Assembly: GCF_034932145.1 (NCBI RefSeq) | Contig: NZ_JAYGHV010000145.1 | Location: forward strand, 1 to 19,238 | DNA from: CCY15215 sp034932145 | Lineage (GTDB): Bacteria; Cyanobacteriota; Cyanobacteriia; Cyanobacteriales; Spirulinaceae | DNA length: 19,238 nucleotides | Reading direction: 5' to 3' | Part shown: piece by piece, positions 1-6,788 of the stretch | How the letters are laid out: every line of letters starts with the position of its first letter | How positions within the stretch are numbered: the stretch's first letter is position 1 | Notes under the pieces: generated by a model | The model's input: the letters and a program-made list of their open reading frames with translations, nothing else | Told to the model about the DNA's origin: nothing | Database searches by the model: none | Program-made: the position numbers and the translations under genes

Positions 1-459
1 CCTACTGGAATGTATAATGCCCTTGCTTGGAAAGTTGTTAAATCTGACAATGGAGAGAGTGAAAATCAAGCAATTTTGCTGAAAGGAAAAGCGGAAAAAG
101 AGGGAAAAATCCTTGAATTTGCGATCGCTTTTAATAAAAATTTAGAATACTCTTGTGGTGAATTTGTTGGCGATGAACGTAAAGGAATTGTTAAGAATTC
201 AAAAACAGCAAACGTCGAAACGACATTCCATTTCGATCATATTTTTGGCGATGCAGAAGCCCCTACCGATGATGCAATTAACACAGACTCGATTGGTTTC
301 GATCCCTTTGTTCCTTTTGCTAAAGATGGCAAAATTACCGTCGATTTCGCTACACTAAAAGAAAACCTCGATCCGGCAACTTACCAAACTTTAGAAAAGG
401 CGATCGCGGGATTAGGCCATGTTGGTGAAGGACATTGTAAAAAGATGAATAATGACTAA
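1..459 (+). CDS. C-terminal part of a conserved protein of unknown function, upstream of a Ni/Co uptake locus (partial)
   Basis: The reading frame is open from the first base of the window, so the N-terminus lies outside; at least 152 codons are present and the TAA at 457-459 ends it. I do not recognise a named family with certainty. The conserved-looking C-terminal half has a block with three aromatic/His positions (TTFHFDHIFGD) followed by a Phe/Pro-rich segment and the end motif GLGHVGEGHC. Clustered His, Asp and Cys residues could bind a metal, but that is inference. The gene ends 32 bp before a NikL-like gene and then a CbiM/NikM gene on the same strand, so an operon and a role linked to nickel or cobalt are plausible. 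No signal peptide can be judged because the start is missing. Confidence 0.7.
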   Translation, partial: PTGMYNALAWKVVKSDNGESENQAILLKGKAEKEGKILEFAIAFNKNLEYSCGEFVGDERKGIVKNSKTANVETTFHFDHIFGDAEAPTDDAINTDSIGFDPFVPFAKDGKITVDFATLKENLDPATYQTLEKAIAGLGHVGEGHCKKMNND

Positions 460-491
460 TCAAACCTAAAAATTAGCATTTCTGATAACTT

Positions 492-965
492 ATGAAATAT
501 TGGCTTTTTTTATTAACAATAGCTTTATCGGGATTTGCTCTTCCTGCCTTTTCTCACGGTACTGATCTAAAATATCGTCTTGTTGAAGCCATGCAAATTC
601 AAGCAGCTTATGATAGTGGTGAACCCATGAAAAATGCTCGAGTCACTGTCTATTCGCCGCAGGATTCCGAAACCCCTTGGTTAACCGGAAATACTGATGA
701 AAATGGTTACTTTTTATTCGTTCCCGATCGCTCTCTTGTGGGAAATTGGGATATTAAAGTTCGCCAGTCCGGTCATGGCAAAATTACAACAATTCCCATT
801 AGCGATCGGATAGAATCAGTTAATACACCGCAACAATGGTCATCTCAAGGCGTTTATAGTCCCCTACAAAAAGCAGTTATGGCTATTATGGGAGTTTGGG
901 GATTTATTGGCACTGCTCTTTATTTTTCTGGTAAAAAAAGGACGAAAACTAATGCACGTACCTGA
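492..965 (+). CDS. Periplasmic NikL/NikK-like accessory component of a Ni/Co transporter
   Basis: The 157-residue protein starts with a signal peptide (about residues 1-21, predicted cut before HGT, leaving a His near the mature N-terminus). A small beta-sandwich-like region of the carboxypeptidase-regulatory type follows (about 28-105, with the typical segments ARVTVYSP, GNTDENGYFLF and WDIKVRQSGHG). One membrane helix (about 126-146) and a short basic tail (KKRTK) close the protein. Periplasmic domain plus C-terminal anchor next to a CbiM/NikM gene is the arrangement of the NikK/NikL accessory proteins of nickel-type ECF importers; I infer that role from layout and fold pattern, not from a diagnostic motif. 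The end overlaps the next gene's start by 14 bp, which suggests translational coupling. The metal could be nickel or cobalt. Confidence 0.6.
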   Translation: MKYWLFLLTIALSGFALPAFSHGTDLKYRLVEAMQIQAAYDSGEPMKNARVTVYSPQDSETPWLTGNTDENGYFLFVPDRSLVGNWDIKVRQSGHGKITTIPISDRIESVNTPQQWSSQGVYSPLQKAVMAIMGVWGFIGTALYFSGKKRTKTNART

Positions 966-1596
966 TGGTTTATTACCGAATATTGTTTGTTTAAGCGGCT
1001 ATGGATTAATGGGGGGATTAACTTGGTATTCTCTATGTCAAATTAAGCGCGATAAAAATTCTACTGAAAATATACCAAAAGCCTCGTTACTTACAGCAGC
1101 TTTTTTTGTAGCTTCTTTGATTCATATTCCTATTCCTCCCACCAGCGTTCATTTAGTTCTCTGCGGTTTAATGGGCGCTATTTTAGGGTATTATTCGTTT
1201 CCTGCTATTCTTATTGGCCTCTTTTTTCAAGCGATTATGTTTCAACATGGAGGCTTATCAACATTAGGAATAAATTCTCTTATTTTTGGATTGCCCGCGA
1301 TCGCCTCGCATCATTTCTTTACTTTAGGGAAACAGTTAACCGGGGAAAATCCTGTGGGAAGAAAAATTCTCGCCTTTATAACCGGGTTTAGTGGGACAGC
1401 ATTAGCGGCTTTATTATTTTCTGCGATCGTCGCTTTTAATATTCCTGCCGATCTCGATAGTCCCGTCGAAAAAGCCGCAATTTTAGCCTTCCTGATCGCT
1501 CATCTCTTTTTAGCGGCGATCGAAGGAGCTTTTATGGTTATGGTTATTTCTTTCTTAGAACGAGTTAAACCCGAATTATTACAAGGAAATGGGTAA
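952..1596 (+). CDS. CbiM/NikM-type substrate-binding membrane component of a Ni/Co ECF transporter
   Basis: This 214-residue, multi-helix membrane protein begins MHVPDGLLP. In the CbiM/NikM family the free N-terminus folds into the membrane and Met1/His2, with a further His near residue 67, bind the metal. Here His2 is present and His67 lies in the motif PPTSVHLVLCG, so the binding site looks intact. A frame-extending start at 907 would bury that His2, so the ATG at 952 is chosen. Later helices carry GLPAIASHH (113-121) and a C-terminal helix ending ELLQGNG. The gene overlaps the NikL-like gene by 14 bp. The usual partners CbiQ (T component) and CbiO (ATPase) do not follow; an Rpn-type gene and a broken second copy of this gene's 3' end do. 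Cobalt versus nickel cannot be decided. Confidence 0.85.
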   Translation: MHVPDGLLPNIVCLSGYGLMGGLTWYSLCQIKRDKNSTENIPKASLLTAAFFVASLIHIPIPPTSVHLVLCGLMGAILGYYSFPAILIGLFFQAIMFQHGGLSTLGINSLIFGLPAIASHHFFTLGKQLTGENPVGRKILAFITGFSGTALAALLFSAIVAFNIPADLDSPVEKAAILAFLIAHLFLAAIEGAFMVMVISFLERVKPELLQGNG

Positions 1597-1612
1597 AAGA
1601 AAATGCGATCGC
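1577..1612 (+). repeat. 36-bp direct repeat, copy 1 (cbiM 3' end)
   Basis: These 36 bases run from the last codons of the CbiM/NikM gene, across its TAA stop, to the first following HIP1 octamer. They are identical, base for base, to 2516-2551. The two copies bracket the Rpn-family gene; the offset is 939 bp. Confidence 0.93.
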
Positions 1613-1655
1613 GCGATCGTGTATAATTTAATCCATATAAATCAATCAATGTAAT

Positions 1656-2450
1656 GTGAAAACTGACAGTATTTTCTATCAACTTTTTCAATCATTCCCC
1701 GATGTTGTCTTTGAACTCATCAATCTTCCCAGTGAAGCAGCAAACGCCTATCAATTTTCTTCCGTTGAAGTGAAGCAAACAGCTTTTCGTATTGATGGCG
1801 TGCTTTTACCCTCAACTCCTGAATTGCCGATCTATTTTGTTGAAGTGCAGTTTCAGCCAGATGCACAATTTTATACTCGTTTCTTTACAGAAATTTTTCT
1901 TTATTTATCCAAAACAGAATTAGCCAATAATTGGCGCGGTGTTATTATCTATCCGCGTCGGAGTGTTGACACGGGTTCGACGGAACGATATAAAGAACTT
2001 TTAAATTCTCGGCGAGTTTCTCGAATTTATTTGAACGAGTTGGCAGAGAACACCTCAATTGGTTTATCACTTTTACAATTAATCATTGCCGATGAAACCG
2101 AAGCTATTCCGCAAGGTCGAGAATTAATTGAACGGGCTAATTTAGAATTTGAGAATGCCAGACAGCAACAAAATGTTTTAAAATTAATAGAGACAATCCT
2201 AGTTTACAAATTACCCCGAAGTCGTCGGGAGGAGATAGAAGCTATGTTTAGTTTGAGCGATCTACGGGAAACGCGAGTTTATCAAGATGCCCTAGAAGAG
2301 GGACGTGCAGAAGGACGTGCAGAAGGACAAATCCTTGCAAAATTGGAATTAGTTCCTTTTTTGGTTAGTTTGGGGGTCAGTCCCGAAGAAATTGCACAAA
2401 GATTAGATTTGACAATAGAACAGGTCATTTCAATGAACAATGAACAATAG
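1656..2450 (+). CDS. Rpn-family (DUF2887-like) PD-(D/E)XK nuclease / putative transposase-related protein
   Basis: The 264-residue protein starts at GTG (1656); the overlapping ATG at 1654 is followed at once by a stop in its own frame. The N-terminal half has the expected restriction-fold core: an Asp in FRIDGVLLP (D47) and an acidic residue in IYFVEVQFQ (E63, Q65), followed by YTRFFTEIFLYL and NNWRGVIIYP. The C-terminal half holds a charged helical region, the tandem GRAEGRAEG (a 12-bp DNA unit twice at 2301-2324) and a small helix-turn-helix-like end (SLGVSPEEIAQRLDLTIEQV). Members of the Rpn/PDDEXK family 'putative transposase' group are common and often multicopy in cyanobacteria; E. coli Rpn proteins promote RecA-independent recombination. 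Activity of this one is not known. It sits exactly between two copies of a 36-bp direct repeat. Confidence 0.85.
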   Translation: MKTDSIFYQLFQSFPDVVFELINLPSEAANAYQFSSVEVKQTAFRIDGVLLPSTPELPIYFVEVQFQPDAQFYTRFFTEIFLYLSKTELANNWRGVIIYPRRSVDTGSTERYKELLNSRRVSRIYLNELAENTSIGLSLLQLIIADETEAIPQGRELIERANLEFENARQQQNVLKLIETILVYKLPRSRREEIEAMFSLSDLRETRVYQDALEEGRAEGRAEGQILAKLELVPFLVSLGVSPEEIAQRLDLTIEQVISMNNEQ

Positions 2451-2451
2451 A

Positions 2452-2538
2452 GGAATTTACAATAACCTTTCCCTAATTTTCGGACTCCCTGCGATCGCAT
2501 CATTTCTTTACTTTATATTACAAGGAAATGGGTAAAAG
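2452..2538 (+). pseudogene. Decayed remnant of a second CbiM/NikM gene
   Basis: Directly after the Rpn-type stop, one frame reads to a TAA at 2533-2535 and encodes SLIFGLPAIAS followed, after a deletion, by ILQGNG and stop. The intact CbiM/NikM has SLIFGLPAIAS at residues 109-119 and ends LLQGNG. The 11 shared codons differ at 8 bases, all synonymous, while the last 36 bases (2516-2551) are identical to the intact gene and its 3' flank. A 17-base block (2499-2515) also matches 1310-1326 exactly. About 250 bp of the gene is missing between the two homologous blocks, and the 5' part is gone. Confidence 0.8.
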
Positions 2539-2551
2539 AAAATGCGATCGC
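2516..2551 (+). repeat. 36-bp direct repeat, copy 2 (cbiM remnant 3' end)
   Basis: Perfect copy of 1577-1612, including the stop codon and the trailing HIP1 octamer. It ends 6 bp before the last base of the stop codon of the opposing mtnP gene. Confidence 0.93.
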
Positions 2552-2557
2552 AATCAA

Positions 2558-3430
2558 TCATAAATATTTTTTCAGCAACACGGTTAATTTTTCCTTTGTC
2601 GCTACACTTACCTTATCTAAAGGGGTTAAAATTGCGTATTTTAAGGCAGAATGAGCATCCGATTGAGGAGGATTTTGACCGATTTGTTTTACAGTCTCTT
2701 GAATAACCTTTTGAGCATTGGCCGCATTGCGATGTAGATGCTCTATTATCATCTCAACAGTCACGCTATCATGGTCGGGATGCCAACAATCATAATCCGT
2801 TACCAAAGCAAGAGTTGCATAAGCAATTTCTGCTTCTCGTGCTAATTTTGCCTCCGTTAAATTGGTCATGCCAATAATACTCGCGTCCCAACTGCGATAT
2901 AAATTAGATTCCGCTTTAGTGGAAAAAGCAGGACCTTCCATACAAACATAAGTCCCTCCACGGTGTAAATTTACATCGGGAAGTTCTAACTGCGCGATCG
3001 CCTGTCCTAAAACTGCAGCTAATTGCTTACAAATCGGATCGCCAAAAGTAATATGAGCAACAATTCCTTCGCCAAAAAATGTAGCGATGCGGTTTTTAGT
3101 GCGATCGATAAACTGATCGGGAATAACCATATCTAATGGTTTGATTTCTTCTTTTAAAGAACCCACTGCTGAAGCTGAAATTAAATATTCAACTCCTAAT
3201 TGCTTCATCGCATGAATATTCGCACGAAAAGGCAGTTCAGAAGGAAGTAAATGATGAGCGCGCCCGTGTCGTGCTAAAAATGCGACGGGAATAGCATCCA
3301 ATCTTCCCGTAATAATAGCATCGGAAGGATTCCCAAACGGCGTATCTAAAAATACCTCTTTGACATCTTGTAAAGCCTCCATTTTGTAGAGACCGCTTCC
3401 TCCAATAATGCCAATTTTAATATCTGCCAT
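2558..3430 (-). CDS. mtnP: S-methyl-5'-thioadenosine phosphorylase
   Basis: The enzyme splits methylthioadenosine, a polyamine and SAM by-product, with phosphate into adenine and methylthioribose 1-phosphate in the cytosol. Counting from the ATG at 3430 (290 residues), it shows the phosphate loop GGSGLY (10-15), RHGRAHH (54-60), the substrate segment CMEGPAFST (163-171), MTNLTEAKLAREAE (188-201) and the base-contacting TDYDCW (211-216); these are standard for the MTAP branch of the purine-nucleoside phosphorylase fold. A TTG start at 3445 would add five residues (MELKI); the ATG is preferred because family proteins begin just before IGIIGGSG. It follows mreD by 30 bp on the same strand, so it is probably co-transcribed with mreBCD. 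Confidence 0.93.
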   Translation of the reverse strand: MADIKIGIIGGSGLYKMEALQDVKEVFLDTPFGNPSDAIITGRLDAIPVAFLARHGRAHHLLPSELPFRANIHAMKQLGVEYLISASAVGSLKEEIKPLDMVIPDQFIDRTKNRIATFFGEGIVAHITFGDPICKQLAAVLGQAIAQLELPDVNLHRGGTYVCMEGPAFSTKAESNLYRSWDASIIGMTNLTEAKLAREAEIAYATLALVTDYDCWHPDHDSVTVEMIIEHLHRNAANAQKVIQETVKQIGQNPPQSDAHSALKYAILTPLDKVSVATKEKLTVLLKKYL

Positions 3431-3460
3431 AATTTTTAGTTCCAATTTAAAGTAATAAGA

Positions 3461-4084
3461 TTATTGTTCCTTTTCCTTTTTAAATTCCCACCATCGATTT
3501 AAAGGATAATAGATGACAGGAGCCCAAAGACTGCTAATCACGGCGGAAGATAGGGCAATACGCTGGTGTTCCGTCCAGACTAGAGCCACATCACGAAAGT
3601 TTTGCATACTGTACTGTGCTGCTGTAATCGTTTCGGAAATAATCGCTCCACCAAAAACAATCAAAGCAATGGAAATAAAATCTTCCTGAATATAACGCTT
3701 TTTGTCAATGAGAGCCGTCAAAACTCCCACAATAGTTAAACTCCAAATATGGGAAGGGTAAGAGATATCCTCCGCTTCTGTCGGAGTATTGACATCGACA
3801 GGAATGCTAATATCAATGCCATCCAGGACATCAATGCCATCTACAGCCGTCATGCCATCTTGAATTAAACCCAAGGTAATCCCCGCGATCGCGCCCTGTA
3901 AAGGAGTACGCTTTACACTCCAAACAACAACCCAGATCAGCAACCAATTCGGACGGATTCCCAATAATTCGGTCCCCGGTAATCGTGTCGGTAGGATAAG
4001 CAAACAAATTAACACTGAACCGACAATCACAATCCAATCAAAAATTTGTCGTAAGCGAGGAGAAACTTCAAAGATTTTGAACAC
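3461..4084 (-). CDS. mreD: Rod shape-determining protein MreD
   Basis: This 207-residue membrane protein starts at GTG. It has about five hydrophobic segments (roughly 16-34, 45-75, 113-127, 137-153 and 173-193) and is the last of three consecutive genes in the order mreB-mreC-mreD, which is the strongest support because MreD is poorly conserved. Together with MreB and MreC it belongs to the elongasome that directs lateral peptidoglycan synthesis. Motifs fitting the cyanobacterial form are RPNWLLIWVVVWSVKR and GAIAGITLGLIQDGM. An acidic, Ile/Asp-rich loop (about residues 83-108) separates the second and third hydrophobic segments and looks like an insertion. mreC ends 95 bp upstream and mtnP starts 30 bp downstream. 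Confidence 0.85.
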   Translation of the reverse strand: MFKIFEVSPRLRQIFDWIVIVGSVLICLLILPTRLPGTELLGIRPNWLLIWVVVWSVKRTPLQGAIAGITLGLIQDGMTAVDGIDVLDGIDISIPVDVNTPTEAEDISYPSHIWSLTIVGVLTALIDKKRYIQEDFISIALIVFGGAIISETITAAQYSMQNFRDVALVWTEHQRIALSSAVISSLWAPVIYYPLNRWWEFKKEKEQ

Positions 4085-4179
4085 AACTTTAAATTACCCG
4101 AATTTTTTAGAAAACAATGGCAGAATTCGCCCTTTATTTCTTGTCTCTTTTTTGTACTGAACTCCTTTATTCTAGTTTT

Positions 4180-4935
4180 TTATTTGTCTTTTAATTTACT
4201 TTTGAAGGGATGAATAATGACCCATTCTAAAAAATCAATAGGGGCAGTAAGAGCAACAATCACTTCAGGAGCAGGACTTTTCTCAAGATCGACGGATTCT
4301 ACTTTACCGATAGGAATGCCAGGAAGAAATAAATAACTGGCTGGAGATGTAACAACTGCATCTCCCACCTTGACACTGGGTACCTTTTCGTAAAATACCA
4401 TGGTTACTTTGTCGTCACCACCGCCTTGAATATAGCCCATGCCACCACTGCGAGATACTTTCACGCCTACTTTACTGGTGGGATCGCTAATTAACAGGAC
4501 TCGACTGGTATTAGGAGTCACTTTAACGACACGGCCGACCAATCCCCCTGGAGCCGTGACGATGTAGCCCTCTTGAACGCCTTGATTACTGCCGCGACCG
4601 AGGAGAATTTGTTCCCACCAGTGATCGACACTTCGCCCGATAATGGGAGCAGAAATAGTAGGATGTGCGAAATCTTGCTTATGTTCGAGGAGTTTTTGTA
4701 ATTTAGCATTTTGCCCCTTAACTTCCTCGAGGGTGGCTTCAAGCTCACTCACTTTCGCATCAGTCCATCGTTCTTCAGGAAGAGAGTTTCCGTGAAACGA
4801 TCGCACAACCTGATAATAAATTTCTGCAACAACCGAACCTTGAGTACGACGGATAAATAAGGCTAGACCTAAAACTAGCCCTATAAATATCAATCGCGAT
4901 CCGTAACGCTCCCACCAACGACGCATTGTAAACAT
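4180..4935 (-). CDS. mreC: Rod shape-determining protein MreC
   Basis: The 251-residue protein has a short cytoplasmic basic N-terminus, one membrane helix (about 14-28), a coiled coil (about 56-86, ELEATLEEVKGQNAKLQKLL) and the two-lobed beta domain typical of MreC (IGRSVDHWWEQILLGRGS, GLVGRVVKVTPNTSRVLLISD, VGDAVVTSPASYLFLPGIPIG). MreC links the MreB filaments in the cytoplasm to periplasmic peptidoglycan enzymes. A second ATG at 4926 (MRRWWERYG) is an equally plausible start because neither has a clear ribosome site. It is 114 bp downstream of mreB on the same strand. Confidence 0.93.
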   Translation of the reverse strand: MFTMRRWWERYGSRLIFIGLVLGLALFIRRTQGSVVAEIYYQVVRSFHGNSLPEERWTDAKVSELEATLEEVKGQNAKLQKLLEHKQDFAHPTISAPIIGRSVDHWWEQILLGRGSNQGVQEGYIVTAPGGLVGRVVKVTPNTSRVLLISDPTSKVGVKVSRSGGMGYIQGGGDDKVTMVFYEKVPSVKVGDAVVTSPASYLFLPGIPIGKVESVDLEKSPAPEVIVALTAPIDFLEWVIIHPFKSKLKDK

Positions 4936-5049
4936 TCTTATTTTGTGAATCCTTGTTGAGCGGTCTTTTGTTTGAGATAGAATAAGCCATTATAAATAAT
5001 GGCCGACAGATAAACAATTGACCGAAAACAACCGGCCTAAATTTGCAGG

Positions 5050-6093
5050 CTAAATCGTCCGAGAACGACCGCTAAAGACTCGTTCGAGTTGCTTGAAGTT
5101 CTCCAAAACGCGACCGGTGCCCAAAACAACACAGCTTAAAGGATCGGCGGCGACGTGGGTGACAATTCCCGTTTCGTGACTGATGAGGGTGTCCAACCCT
5201 TTCAGTAATGCGCCACCTCCTGCCAGCATAATGCCGCGATCGATAATATCGGCGGCGAGTTCTGGGGGAGTGCGCTCTAAGGTGCGCTTGACGGCATCAA
5301 CGATCACTGCGAGGGGTTCGCTCATGCTCTCGCGAACTTCTGGAGCCTTAATGGTCACGGTACGGGGTAAACCCGATAATAAGTGCAAGCCTCGGACTTC
5401 CATCGTAATCTCATCATCTTCGGGAGAGGGATAGGCAGAACCAATCCGAATTTTGATTTCTTCTGCTGTTCTTTCCCCAACCACGAGGTTGTGAACTTTT
5501 TTCATGTACTGGGTAATGGACTCGCTCAGTTCGTCTCCTGCGACGCGAACGGATTCGCTGAGGACGGTACCTTGCAAGCTGAGAACGGCAACTTCCGTTG
5601 TCCCACCCCCAATATCAATAATCATGTTTCCGGTGGGTTCGGCTACGGGAAGCCCTGCACCGATCGCCGCCGCTACGGGTTCGTCAATGAGATAAACATC
5701 CCTTGCGCCAGCTTGAGAAGCGGCTTCCATGACGGCTCGGCGTTCCACTCCGGTAACTCCACTGGGAATTCCGATGACGATACGAGGAGAAACAAGGGTT
5801 CGTCCTTCGTGAACTTGGCGGATAAAATGCTTGAGCATTAATTCCGCCGTGTCGAAGTCGGCAATCACACCATCCCGCAGGGGACGTAATGCAACGACGT
5901 TACCGGGGGTTCGCCCCAACATCTTCTTGGCATCTTCCCCCACTGCAAGAGGAATCTTCAAATCTTGATCGATGGCAACCACAGATGGTTCTTGCAGGAC
6001 GATGCCTTTACCCGAGACATAAACCAAAGTATTTGCGGTACCGAGGTCGATACCCATGTCTCTCGATAATGTAAAGCGACTAAATATACCCAC
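5050..6093 (-). CDS. mreB: Rod shape-determining actin homologue MreB
   Basis: This full-length 347-residue actin-fold ATPase forms the membrane-associated filaments that organise cell elongation. The phosphate-1 loop is GIDLGTANT (14-22), the phosphate-2 loop is IDIGGGTTEVAVLS (about 159-172), and the adenosine motif is LAGGGALLKGLD near residue 293. The N-terminal MGIFSRF helix probably binds the membrane. The start is GTG at 6093, with a G-rich stretch just upstream in the sense strand; the internal ATG at 6057 would remove the amphipathic N-terminus and is not preferred. It is the first gene of mreBCD-mtnP and is divergent from ssb across a 297-bp spacer that must hold its promoter. Confidence 0.97.
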   Translation of the reverse strand: MGIFSRFTLSRDMGIDLGTANTLVYVSGKGIVLQEPSVVAIDQDLKIPLAVGEDAKKMLGRTPGNVVALRPLRDGVIADFDTAELMLKHFIRQVHEGRTLVSPRIVIGIPSGVTGVERRAVMEAASQAGARDVYLIDEPVAAAIGAGLPVAEPTGNMIIDIGGGTTEVAVLSLQGTVLSESVRVAGDELSESITQYMKKVHNLVVGERTAEEIKIRIGSAYPSPEDDEITMEVRGLHLLSGLPRTVTIKAPEVRESMSEPLAVIVDAVKRTLERTPPELAADIIDRGIMLAGGGALLKGLDTLISHETGIVTHVAADPLSCVVLGTGRVLENFKQLERVFSGRSRTI

Positions 6094-6390
6094 GCTTAAT
6101 TTACGCCCCCAAAGTGCGACAGTTTGCCTTTATTGTGTCTTATTTTTTGAATGTTAATCCATTTTCGTTAATGGAATCGATGTGGATTTTATTATGTTTT
6201 CCCCGCCGCGTCTAGTCTAGGACTGATTTTCCCTGTTTTGAAAACGCTATCGGTTATCCCACAATTGATAATCTATTTCGAGCGATCGCCTTTCTGTCAG
6301 GAAAATTTTACATTTTTCTCTCGCGATCGCCTAGGGCGATCGGCTAAACTAGATACAAAATTGTCCAGAACCAATGTACTGAAAAATATC
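6094..6390. other. mreB-ssb divergent intergenic region with HIP1 copies
   Basis: This 297-bp spacer between divergent mreB and ssb must contain both promoters. I could not identify a convincing -35/-10 pair. It holds HIP1-type sites, including a perfect 8-bp inverted repeat with a 3-bp spacer at 6324-6342 (CGATCGCC/GGCGATCG), about 50 bp upstream of the ssb start. An open frame can be traced back from ssb to 6238 but has only a TTG there and no family-like residues. Confidence 0.5.
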
Positions 6391-6747
6391 ATGGGTTTAA
6401 ATGTTGTTCATTTAGTCGGTCGTGCGGGACGAGATACAGAAATCAAGTATCTCGATAGTGCCAAGCAAGTTGCCAATGTTAGTATTGCCGTCAATCGCAT
6501 CGGCCGCAATTCTCCCCCAGACTGGTTTAATTTAGAAATGTGGGGCAAGACGGCTGAAATTGCTGCTAATTATGTCAAAAAAGGCAGTTTGATTGGGATT
6601 GAAGGCTCGTTAAAGTTGGAAACTTGGGAAGATCGTACTAACCCTAATATTACCCGGTCAAAACCGGTAATCTTAGTCAATCGCCTGCATTTGCTGGGTT
6701 CAAAGCGAGACATCGACCCCAATGCCGTCAGCGATTACGATGATTGA
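6391..6747 (+). CDS. ssb: Single-stranded DNA-binding protein (cyanobacterial short type)
   Basis: From the ATG at 6391 the protein has 118 residues and begins GLNVVHLVGRAGRD, the normal N-terminal strand of an SSB OB fold. Further OB-fold features are VANVSIAVNR (28-36), DWFNLEMWGKTAE (44-56) with the DNA-stacking aromatics W45, F46 and W51, YVKKGSLIGIEG (61-72) and the closing strand VILVNRLHLLGS. The frame stays open upstream to 6238 but that segment has no similarity to the family, so the internal ATG is chosen. The tail is acidic (DPNAVSDYDD) but lacks the DDDIPF-type tip that recruits repair proteins in E. coli; cyanobacteria often have such short SSBs in addition to another copy. Confidence 0.92.
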   Translation: MGLNVVHLVGRAGRDTEIKYLDSAKQVANVSIAVNRIGRNSPPDWFNLEMWGKTAEIAANYVKKGSLIGIEGSLKLETWEDRTNPNITRSKPVILVNRLHLLGSKRDIDPNAVSDYDD

Positions 6748-6756
6748 CCCTCCCCG

Positions 6757-6787
6757 CTATCAACTATCAACTATCAACTATCAACTA
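6757..6787 (+). repeat. Heptanucleotide tandem repeat (CTATCAA x4)
   Basis: Four perfect head-to-tail copies of CTATCAA (6757-6784) plus a partial CTA fill nearly all of the 41-bp gap between the convergent stops of ssb and the SIMPL gene. Short tandem heptamers of this kind are well known in cyanobacterial spacers. No coding role is possible in this position. Confidence 0.93.
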
Positions 6788-6788
6788 C

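Noticed and set aside
1605..1620. Clustered GCGATCGC sites as possible mobile elements
   Set aside because: HIP1 is a genome-wide over-represented octamer in cyanobacteria and is present in both core genes and spacers here.
2301..2324. Tandem 12-bp repeat coding GRAEGRAEG in the Rpn-type gene
   Set aside because: Such repeats are common near the C-terminus of these cyanobacterial proteins and need no special explanation.
5183..5841. Overlapping open frames on the plus strand opposite mreB
   Set aside because: They are antisense shadows of a highly conserved gene and have no family-like sequence or ribosome sites.
6238..6390. N-terminal extension of SSB to 6238
   Set aside because: It begins with TTG, has HIP1 repeats and residues unlike any SSB; the OB fold starts at the ATG at 6391.
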